A stretch of 64,000 nucleotides of DNA from Methylophaga sp. (GTDB taxonomy: Bacteria; Pseudomonadota; Gammaproteobacteria; Nitrosococcales; Methylophagaceae), in NCBI GenBank assembly GCA_030148085.1, contig JASBUF010000030.1, positions 24,682-88,681 on the forward strand, in the 5' to 3' direction. This document shows positions 8,672 through 15,365 of the stretch, piece after piece. The notes under the pieces are model-generated. The model saw nothing but the letters and a program-made list of their open reading frames with translations, made no database searches and had not been told where the DNA came from. Every line of letters starts with the position of its first letter. Position 1 is the first letter of the stretch. Both the position numbers and the translations under genes were made by a program.

Positions 8672-9942
8672 GCCGCTTCCTCCATGACCTGGGTGGTGAC
8701 ATCAACCAGAATTTTCAGCCCTGTATTCAGATCGTCTTCTGGGATGGTCAACGGTGGAATCAGCTTGACCACCCGGCCGCCGGTGCCGCAACTGGCGATA
8801 AGCAAACCGGCTTTAAAGCAGTTATCAACGATCTTCTTCGCTCGCTCACCGGTGAGCACATCTAGTCCGATAATCATGCCTTTGCCGCGAATCTGAACCT
8901 GATCAAAGCGTTCTTCTAATGGCACCAAGGCCTGATTCATCACATGCGCTTTGTCTTCGACCTCTTTCATCAGTTTGTCGTTTTCGAAATAGCTGAGCGC
9001 TTCGCTACCTGCGACAAAAGAAAGGCTCTGGCCACGGAAGGTGCCGGTATGCTCACCCGGCGACCAGTACTCATCCACTTCCGGTTTAATCAGGTTCATC
9101 GCCAGTGGCGTACCCATCCCGCCAATCCCTTTGGCCAGACAGATAATGTCCGGGTCGATGCCCATATCATCAAAACTGAAAAACGATCCGGTGCGGCCCA
9201 TGCCGACCTGGATGTCATCCACTATCAGCAAGGCACCGACTTCCTTGGCTAGGGCCGCGACAGCCTGTAGCCATTCCTTGGAAGCGACATTGACCCCACC
9301 TTCCGCCTGCACCGTTTCCAATAAGAATGCAGCTGGCGGCGTAACCCCACTTGAGGTATCACGATACAGACTGCGCATCTGTTCGATGCTTTCCAGACCA
9401 CAACCAGATTCACAGCCCATGCAGGGCTTATTACAACCGAAGGGATAATGGGAAACATGATTGAGAGGTACACCGGCGGCACCTCGGAAATAGCGGTTCG
9501 CTGTCGCCGCCAGCGAACCCAGCGTCATCCCATGAAAACCACGGGTAAAAGCGACAATCTCCTGACGGGATGTCACACGTCGTGCCAGTTTCATCGCCGC
9601 TTCCACCGCATTGGTCCCGGTCGGGCCAACAAACTGCATTTTGTGCGTCATATTGCGAGGCTTGAGAATGACTTTCTCAAAGCGTTCCATAAAGCGCCGC
9701 TTGGCTGTCGTCATCATATCCAGCGAATGCAACACACCACCGGACTGGAGGTAGTCCACAACGGCCTGTGTCATTCGTTCGTTATTGTGACCAAAGTTCA
9801 ACACACCGGCACCGGCAAAAAAGTCGATATATTCTCGGCCATCCTCATCGGTTTGCCTTGCATTTTTGGCTATATCGAACACTACCGGATAAACACGGCA
9901 ATAAGCCCTGATTGCAGACTCACGTTGCTCAAATACACTCAT
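8668..9942 (-). CDS. doeD: Diaminobutyrate aminotransferase, EctB/DoeD type, with Cys-rich insert
   Basis: A 424-residue class-III PLP aminotransferase. It resembles EctB closely (SVFEQRESAIRAYCR, FFAGAGVLNFGHNN, HSLDMMTTAK, IVDDIQVGMGRTG) with the PLP lysine at K271 in CLAKGIGG. With an ectoine hydrolase and deacetylase beside it and no ectA or ectC, the likely direction is catabolic: diaminobutyrate to aspartate-semialdehyde with 2-oxoglutarate (DoeD role). An unusual Cys cluster occurs at C170, C174, C177 and C181 (CX3CX2CX3C). The start is ATG 9942 with an AGGAGG site; the TTG one codon earlier is less likely. It is 52 bp downstream of the deacetylase gene in the same operon. Confidence 0.8.
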   Translation of the reverse strand: MSVFEQRESAIRAYCRVYPVVFDIAKNARQTDEDGREYIDFFAGAGVLNFGHNNERMTQAVVDYLQSGGVLHSLDMMTTAKRRFMERFEKVILKPRNMTHKMQFVGPTGTNAVEAAMKLARRVTSRQEIVAFTRGFHGMTLGSLAATANRYFRGAAGVPLNHVSHYPFGCNKPCMGCESGCGLESIEQMRSLYRDTSSGVTPPAAFLLETVQAEGGVNVASKEWLQAVAALAKEVGALLIVDDIQVGMGRTGSFFSFDDMGIDPDIICLAKGIGGMGTPLAMNLIKPEVDEYWSPGEHTGTFRGQSLSFVAGSEALSYFENDKLMKEVEDKAHVMNQALVPLEERFDQVQIRGKGMIIGLDVLTGERAKKIVDNCFKAGLLIASCGTGGRVVKLIPPLTIPEDDLNTGLKILVDVTTQVMEEAA

Positions 9943-9994
9943 CAAACACCTCCTGATTGGATTGAGCCACTACCTTGAGCGGCAAAACAGCCGG

Positions 9995-11155
9995 TTATTC
10001 TGCTAAAGGCGCACCGACCAGACGCGCGTATAAACGGGTGACCAAGGGAATCAAACGATCATTAAAATCGTAGAACGGGCTATGACAGACGGCCTGATGC
10101 TCAGGTCCATCATTGGCACCGATTAGGGCGAAGGCCCCGGGAATCTCTTTCAGGTAATAACTGAAGTCTTCTGAAGCCATAATAGGCATACGAATCGATG
10201 TATCCAGACTGGATGTGCCATGTTCCTGCTGCCACAGATCCCGCACCCGGGTCGCGGGCGCAGCATGATTTATCGTGGCTTCATAACGTGGCATATGAAT
10301 AACCTCCGCTTTCACCCCATACGCCGCTGCTGTTTGTTCTGCGGTTTCCGTCATGAGTCGGGTGATAAGGTCACGTGTAGCCCTGTCAGACACCCGAATA
10401 CTGCCGCCTAATTTTGCTGAAGCCGGAATGACCGTCGCTGCGCTCGGCGCCTCAATGGATGTCACACTGATAACCGCCGCGAGCTGTGGTGGCATACGCC
10501 GACTAATGATCTGCTGTAAGGCCATGGTTACCGCACTGGCTGCGAGCACCGGATCACGACATAGTTCGGGTTGACTGGCATGCCCCCCTTCCCCGGTCAG
10601 CACAATCTCGAAGGTGCCGTTTCCACACATGACGATGTCATCCGGGCAGACTAATTGACCGAACGCCATCGCCGGCCAGTTATGCCAACCATAGATAACG
10701 TCGATCCCTTCCAGCGCGCCGTCCTCAATCATCTTTTTGGCGCCGTGTCCGCCTTCTTCAGCAGGCTGAAACAGTAAAGTCACCGGACCGGGAAGCTCTG
10801 CTTCAACGGACTTTAACCAACGCGCTGTAGCCAGCAAAGTCGCCGTATGGCCATCATGACCACAGGCGTGCATCTTACCTAGCTGTGTTGATTGCCACGC
10901 ATGTGAGGTTTGCTCGCTAATCGGCAAGGCATCCATATCTGCACGCAGCGCAATATGTTGGCCCGGTGCATCTGGATTCAGACGACCGAGGGTGCCGAGC
11001 CCCGCGCAGGCTTGCCAGGGAATACTCAACTCAGTTAATTCACGGCGGATCACGTCTGCAGTACGCACTTCCTGCCAACCGAGCTCAGGATGCCGGTGCA
11101 GGTCGTGGCGCAGTTGCTGCGCATTGTCGATCGCGTGTTGCCAGATGTTAGCCAT
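9995..11155 (-). CDS. doeB2: M20D amidohydrolase, probable N-acetyl-diaminobutyrate deacetylase (DoeB2-like)
   Basis: A 386-residue dinuclear metallo-amidohydrolase of the M20D/HipO group. Metal-site motifs are RADMDALPI (Asp), MHACGHDGH (Cys-Gly-His), the PAEEGGHGAK Glu pair, and the late SPFYDFND His region (CHSPFYD). The group removes acyl groups from amino acids. As first gene of an operon with an ectoine hydrolase it is best read as the deacetylase that turns N-acetyl-diaminobutyrate into diaminobutyrate; by sequence alone hippurate- or indole-acyl-type activity is possible. The start is ATG 11155 with AAGGAG five bases upstream. The operator-like inverted repeat at 11178-11198 lies 23 bp before the start. 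Confidence 0.65.
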   Translation of the reverse strand: MANIWQHAIDNAQQLRHDLHRHPELGWQEVRTADVIRRELTELSIPWQACAGLGTLGRLNPDAPGQHIALRADMDALPISEQTSHAWQSTQLGKMHACGHDGHTATLLATARWLKSVEAELPGPVTLLFQPAEEGGHGAKKMIEDGALEGIDVIYGWHNWPAMAFGQLVCPDDIVMCGNGTFEIVLTGEGGHASQPELCRDPVLAASAVTMALQQIISRRMPPQLAAVISVTSIEAPSAATVIPASAKLGGSIRVSDRATRDLITRLMTETAEQTAAAYGVKAEVIHMPRYEATINHAAPATRVRDLWQQEHGTSSLDTSIRMPIMASEDFSYYLKEIPGAFALIGANDGPEHQAVCHSPFYDFNDRLIPLVTRLYARLVGAPLAE

Positions 11156-11177
11156 CTTGCTCCTTTGCGTTTTTGAC

Positions 11178-11198
11178 TCAAAACGGTGCGCGTTTTGA
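11178..11198 (-). promoter_or_regulatory. Inverted repeat, candidate operator of the ectoine-degradation operon
   Basis: Two perfect 8-bp arms, TCAAAACG and CGTTTTGA, are separated by 5 bp (GTGCG). The repeat sits 23-43 bp upstream of the first gene of the minus-strand operon, where a repressor would cover the promoter or early leader. No cognate regulator gene (EnuR/MocR type or AsnC type) is present in the window. The rest of the 11156-11346 gap is AT-rich and holds nothing else recognised. Confidence 0.5.
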
Positions 11199-11346
11199 TA
11201 TGAATCGAGCGTCTTAGCACCTGAACAGGTTGTAATTGCGTAAAAAACACGACGCTTTCAAACTCAGACTAACATCAAGCAAAGCCTGTTCCAATAGTTT
11301 GAGTACTAACTATTTATTCTGTATTTCTATTACTGAAAACAAACAC

Positions 11347-11361
11347 TAGACGACTGGTCTA
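11347..11361 (+). promoter_or_regulatory. NemR-type operator 1
   Basis: TAGACGACTGGTCTA, an inverted repeat of TAGAC around GACTG, ends 12 bp before the nemR start codon. The same 15 bases recur at 12022-12036. The layout resembles the E. coli NemR box (TAGACC-N4-GGTCTA). Its position predicts autorepression. Confidence 0.75.
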
Positions 11362-11373
11362 ATCTATGAAATA

Positions 11374-12000
11374 ATGCCTCCCATGAATCAAGCAACTCGC
11401 TCGCGTTATAGCGATACTAGACAGCAGATCCTCAGCACAGCCCAAGCCATTATCCTAGGTAAAGGCTTCGCCGCGGTTGGCTTGAATGAAATTCTGAAAA
11501 CTGCAGGTGTACCCAAAGGTTCGTTCTATCACTACTTCGAATCTAAGGAACACTTCGGCAGTGCACTGCTCGAAAATTATTTCGAGCAATACATGATTCT
11601 TCTTGATGAACAGCTCGACGATAACGGCTGCCCGGCTGTTGAAAGATTGTTGACTTACTTCACGAATTGGAAAGCGACCCAGTGCGGTGACACCACCACC
11701 GATAAGTGCCTGGTCGTTAAACTGAGCGGTGAAGTGACCGATTTATCAGAAAGCATGCGCCTGGCCCTGAAACAGGGCGCGAACCGCGTTATTAACCGCC
11801 TCGCCCGCGTAGTGCAGGAAGCCATCGACAATAATGAAATTGATATCGAAGGCGATGCCAGAACAGTCACAGAAGAGATGTACTACCTGTGGATTGGCGC
11901 CACCCTGCTCACCAAGGTTAACCATAATCCTGACGCTTTGTATGTCGCCATGAATGCATTGCGCGCCCGCTTAAATCTGCCTCAGGCCGAGACTGCCTGA
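11374..12000 (+). CDS. nemR: NemR-type TetR family electrophile-sensing repressor
   Basis: A 208-residue TetR regulator. The N-terminal helix-turn-helix reads ILKTAGVPKGSFYHYFESKE. In E. coli NemR, Cys106 and Lys175 form the reversible switch that senses bleach, quinones and methylglyoxal; the aligned residues are conserved here as C112 (DKCLVVKLSGEV) and K181 (WIGATLLTKVN). The protein therefore probably de-represses under reactive electrophile stress. Identical operators lie before its own gene and before the downstream dehydrogenase, so it should control both itself and the reductase operon. There is no clear ribosome site before ATG 11374; ATG 11383 is an alternative start. Confidence 0.85.
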   Translation: MPPMNQATRSRYSDTRQQILSTAQAIILGKGFAAVGLNEILKTAGVPKGSFYHYFESKEHFGSALLENYFEQYMILLDEQLDDNGCPAVERLLTYFTNWKATQCGDTTTDKCLVVKLSGEVTDLSESMRLALKQGANRVINRLARVVQEAIDNNEIDIEGDARTVTEEMYYLWIGATLLTKVNHNPDALYVAMNALRARLNLPQAETA

Positions 12001-12021
12001 GCTTTTTATTTGCCCAAAAAC

Positions 12022-12036
12022 TAGACGACTGGTCTA
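12022..12036 (+). promoter_or_regulatory. NemR-type operator 2
   Basis: A second exact copy of TAGACGACTGGTCTA lies between nemR and the iron-type alcohol dehydrogenase gene, 26 bp before its GTG start. It suggests an independent repressible promoter for the enzyme operon in addition to read-through from nemR. Confidence 0.75.
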
Positions 12037-12061
12037 TTAAATCCAGCCAAGGAGTCCTGTA

Positions 12062-13222
12062 GTGAACAATTTTCAATTCTTTAACCCGACCCGAATCGTT
12101 TTCGGTGAAGGCCAGATAAAGCAGATTGATAGCCTGGTCCCTGAATCAGCGCGTGTACTCGTGCTCTATGGTGGTGAAAGTGCCAGAAAACACGGTACCA
12201 TCGATGAAGTGCTTAGTGCGCTGGGTTCACGTCATGTCGAGCAGTTTGGTGGCATTGAAGCCAACCCCGGTTACAGCACCCTGATGCGTGCTGTCGAACA
12301 GATCCGCTCAAACAAACTGGATTATCTGCTGGCTGTCGGTGGCGGTTCTGTCATTGATGGCACCAAGTTCGTCGCTGCCGCCGTTAACTGTGACGGTAAC
12401 GCCTGGCAAGAGATTCTGGTTAACGGTGCCAAGAACATTAAGTCCGCACTTCCCTTTGCTAGCGTTTTAACGCTGCCCGCAACCGGCTCGGAGATGAATA
12501 CCAATTCTGTTATCACACGCTATGAGACCAAAGAAAAACTGGCTTTCAGCAGTGATCTGGTGTTTCCACAGTTTTCTGTATTGGATCCGACTAAGACCTA
12601 CACCCTACCTCCTCGCCAGTTGGCCAATGGTGTTGTCGATGCCTTTACTCACGTTATGGAGCAATACATCACCTATCCGGTCAACGCCAAGGTGCAGGAT
12701 CGTTTTGCCGAGGGTTTATTGCAGACGCTGATAGAAATCGGTCCTGAATTACTTGCTAAACCATCCGACTACAGCTTGCAGGCCAACTTTATGTGGACTG
12801 CAACGCTGGCATTGAATGGTCTCATCGGTGCCGGTGTTCCGCAGGATTGGGCAACACACATGATTGGTCATGAAATTACCGCACTGCACGGCTTAGACCA
12901 TGCGCAAACTCTGGCGATTGTATTGCCCGGCATCCTACAGGAACAACGTGATAGCAAGCATAAAAAGTTACTGCAATACGCAGAACGCGTCTGGCAGATC
13001 ACCGAGGGCGATGAAGCCAGTCGTATCGATCAGGCTATTGAGCAAACACGCCTTTTTTTCGAACAGATGGGTGTTAAAACCCGTTTAAGTGACTACCGGA
13101 TTACTGCCGACGCTATTCCCGCCATGATTCAGCAACTGGGTGACCATGGTCTGAATCAGCTAGGTGAACACGGTGACGTCGATCTGGAGAAAAGTCGTCG
13201 CGTACTGGAAGCCTGCGTCTAA
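12062..13222 (+). CDS. yqhD: YqhD-type NADPH-dependent aldehyde reductase (iron-type alcohol dehydrogenase family)
   Basis: A 386-residue member of the family III (iron-type) alcohol dehydrogenases. The NADPH-binding motif GGGSVIDGTKF is near residue 97; metal ligands are the Asp and His of NGVVDAFTHVMEQY and the His residues of GHEITALHGLDHAQTL. YqhD/BDH-like members reduce many short aldehydes, including toxic ones such as glyoxals and acrolein. The gene starts with GTG at 12062, well spaced from AAGGAG. It is the first enzyme gene behind NemR operator 2 and is 15 bp from the next gene, so it is part of the electrophile detoxification operon. Confidence 0.82.
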   Translation: MNNFQFFNPTRIVFGEGQIKQIDSLVPESARVLVLYGGESARKHGTIDEVLSALGSRHVEQFGGIEANPGYSTLMRAVEQIRSNKLDYLLAVGGGSVIDGTKFVAAAVNCDGNAWQEILVNGAKNIKSALPFASVLTLPATGSEMNTNSVITRYETKEKLAFSSDLVFPQFSVLDPTKTYTLPPRQLANGVVDAFTHVMEQYITYPVNAKVQDRFAEGLLQTLIEIGPELLAKPSDYSLQANFMWTATLALNGLIGAGVPQDWATHMIGHEITALHGLDHAQTLAIVLPGILQEQRDSKHKKLLQYAERVWQITEGDEASRIDQAIEQTRLFFEQMGVKTRLSDYRITADAIPAMIQQLGDHGLNQLGEHGDVDLEKSRRVLEACV

Positions 13223-13237
13223 TTAAAGGAGTGAACC

Positions 13238-14227
13238 ATGTCTAAAGTCGTCAGATTTAATCAAACCGGTGAGCCGGATGTGCTTGAGCTTCGCGATGAG
13301 CAGATTCCACCACCCGCCGAAGGCGAAGTGCAGATCCTTGTTGCCGCCATCGGCCTGAACCGAGCAGAAGCCATGTTCCGCCGGGGTCAATATCTGGAAG
13401 CGCCGGAGTTTCCGGCACGTATTGGGTATGAAGCCGCTGGCACAATTACCGCCTTAGGAGATGGTGTAACGGGTTTCAAGGTGGGTGATGCAGTCAGCAC
13501 CGTGCCGAACTTCTCCATGAATCACTACGGCATCTACGGCGAACGGGTCAACGTCCCTGCCAGCGCCCTTGCCTTCCATCCACCGAGCTTAGACTGGGAA
13601 CATGCTACCGCCATCTGGATGCAGTATCTCACCGCCTACGGCGCGTTGATTGATATCGCCAATATGCAGCCGGATGAGTTTGTGCTGATCCCCGCTGCGT
13701 CGAGCAGTGTCGGGTTGGCCGCAATACAACTCTGCAACCTGATTGGCGCAGTACCTATCGCCTTAACCCGTAACAGAAGTAAAAAACAGGATTTGCTCGA
13801 TCATGGCGCTCAGCATGTTGTCGTCAGTGAAGAAGAGGATGTGATCGCTGCCGTTGAAAACATCACCAACGGTCAGGGTGCACGAATTGTCTTCGATCCT
13901 GTTGGTGGCCCAATGCTGAACACCTTAGCTGAGGTCACTGCCCCCCACGGCATTATCTTTCAATACGGTGCATTAAGTCCTGAACCAACGCCATTCCCAT
14001 TATTCAGCGTGCTGGGTAAAGGTCTCACCATCCGCGGCTACACCCTATTCGAATTCACCAGTGATCCGGAAGTGCTCGACCGTGCCAAGACAGCTATTTA
14101 TGGCTGGCTAGAAAGTGGTCAGCTCAGCCCGATCATCGCACGTACCTTTTCGCTTGATGACATCGTCGAAGCGCACCGTTATCTCGAATCTAACACCCAG
14201 CTGGGCAAGATTATTGTCACCGTCTAA
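13238..14227 (+). CDS. MDR family NADPH:quinone reductase / alcohol dehydrogenase (zinc-less)
   Basis: A 329-residue medium-chain dehydrogenase/reductase. The N-terminal catalytic domain (GEPDVLELRDEQIPPP...GYEAAGTI) lacks the structural-zinc Cys cluster, and the cofactor motif AASSSVGLAAIQL starts the Rossmann domain near residue 151. This pattern fits NADPH-dependent quinone or enone reductases rather than true zinc alcohol dehydrogenases. The gene is 15 bp after the YqhD-like gene and 21 bp before the Old Yellow Enzyme gene, with its own AAAGGAG ribosome site. In this context it probably reduces reactive carbonyls or quinones; the true substrate is not known. Confidence 0.8.
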   Translation: MSKVVRFNQTGEPDVLELRDEQIPPPAEGEVQILVAAIGLNRAEAMFRRGQYLEAPEFPARIGYEAAGTITALGDGVTGFKVGDAVSTVPNFSMNHYGIYGERVNVPASALAFHPPSLDWEHATAIWMQYLTAYGALIDIANMQPDEFVLIPAASSSVGLAAIQLCNLIGAVPIALTRNRSKKQDLLDHGAQHVVVSEEEDVIAAVENITNGQGARIVFDPVGGPMLNTLAEVTAPHGIIFQYGALSPEPTPFPLFSVLGKGLTIRGYTLFEFTSDPEVLDRAKTAIYGWLESGQLSPIIARTFSLDDIVEAHRYLESNTQLGKIIVTV

Positions 14228-14248
14228 TCGTTAATAAGGATCCTATCC

Positions 14249-15334
14249 ATGAATCAAACTGCTGATTTACTGACACCGATTAAAGTCGGTGCCATTTCGC
14301 TGAAAAACCGTTTTGTTATGGCACCGCTGACTCGCAGCCGCGCAGGAGAAGGCATGGTGCCCACCGACTTGATGGTCGAATACTACCGCCAGCGTGCCTC
14401 TGCTGGCCTGATTATTACTGAAGCGACATTGGTCAGTGCGGATGGGGCTGGCTACCCTGCTATCCCCGGTATATTCAGTGATGCTCAGGTCGAAGGCTGG
14501 AAAAAAGTCACTGATGCCGTGCACCAGGCCGGCGGCAAAATCGTGATGCAAATCTGGCACTGCGGCCGGGTAGGTCACACCAGTCTGCTCAATGGTGAAT
14601 TGCCTATGGCCCCCTCCGCCATCAAGCCTGCCGGTGAAGTGTTTACCGGCACCGCGATGCAGCCCTATGAGACACCACGTGAGATGAGCCTGCATGATAT
14701 TGCTCGCGTCAAAGAACAGTTCCGTCAGGCTGCGCACAACGCACTCAGTGCCGGTTTCGATGGTATCGAAGTACACGGTGCAAACGGCTATCTGCTGGAT
14801 CAGTTCCTGCGCGATGGCAGCAACCATCGTAATGACATCTATGGTGGCAGCATAGAAAATCGTGCCCGCCTGTTACTGGAAGTCATAGATGAAGTCAGCA
14901 AAATCTGGGGTGCTGACCGTGTCGGCGTGCGTTTGTCTCCACTACAACCGTTTAACGACATGCATGACAGTAATCCAGAGCAGACCTTCCGCTATGCCGT
15001 GGAGAAACTGGATAAATTCGGTCTTGCTTATCTGCACATTACCGAGATGGGTACTGAAAGCCCGGAAACAGCGGGTCCTGTGTTCCCTATCCACTCGCTG
15101 CGTGAGTTATGGCACAGCATCTATATGACCAATTTTGATTACAGCCTGGATCGTGCCAACGAGGTTATTGCCAATGGCGAGTTTGACCTTATTTCCTTCG
15201 GCAAGCTGTTTATCGCCAACCCTGACCTGCCGGTACGTTTCGATAAAAAAGCCACGCTGAATGAGCCTGATCCGGACACATTCTATGGCGGTGATGAGCG
15301 CGGTTATACCGACTACCCGTTTCTCGAAGCCTGA
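14249..15334 (+). CDS. nemA: Old Yellow Enzyme family alkene reductase (NemA-like)
   Basis: A 361-residue FMN enzyme of the OYE class. The barrel starts with LKNRFVMAPLTRSRA; the substrate-binding His/Asn pair is in HGAN (residues 176-179), followed by LLDQFLRDGSNHRND and YGGSIENR. These enzymes reduce activated C=C bonds and nitro compounds (for example N-ethylmaleimide and nitrate esters) with NADPH. NemR and NemA form the same regulator-target pair in E. coli, which strengthens the calls of both. It lies in the middle of the operon and is followed 31 bp later by the secreted propeller protein. The ribosome site is AAGGA. Confidence 0.92.
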   Translation: MNQTADLLTPIKVGAISLKNRFVMAPLTRSRAGEGMVPTDLMVEYYRQRASAGLIITEATLVSADGAGYPAIPGIFSDAQVEGWKKVTDAVHQAGGKIVMQIWHCGRVGHTSLLNGELPMAPSAIKPAGEVFTGTAMQPYETPREMSLHDIARVKEQFRQAAHNALSAGFDGIEVHGANGYLLDQFLRDGSNHRNDIYGGSIENRARLLLEVIDEVSKIWGADRVGVRLSPLQPFNDMHDSNPEQTFRYAVEKLDKFGLAYLHITEMGTESPETAGPVFPIHSLRELWHSIYMTNFDYSLDRANEVIANGEFDLISFGKLFIANPDLPVRFDKKATLNEPDPDTFYGGDERGYTDYPFLEA

Positions 15335-15342
15335 GAACAGAT

Positions 15343-15352
15343 CCCCCCCCCC
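15343..15352 (+). repeat. Homopolymeric C10 tract before a ribosome site
   Basis: Ten consecutive C residues lie between the OYE stop and the AGGAGG ribosome site of the propeller gene. Tracts of this length are prone to slippage in replication, though this one lies outside coding sequence and could only change mRNA spacing or folding. Confidence 0.8.
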
Positions 15353-15365
15353 AACAGGAGGAACA

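Noticed and set aside
8668..9942. Reading of the aminotransferase as ectoine biosynthesis gene ectB
   Set aside because: No ectA, ectC or ectD nearby, and the operon partners are hydrolase, deacetylase and semialdehyde dehydrogenase, which favour the catabolic role.
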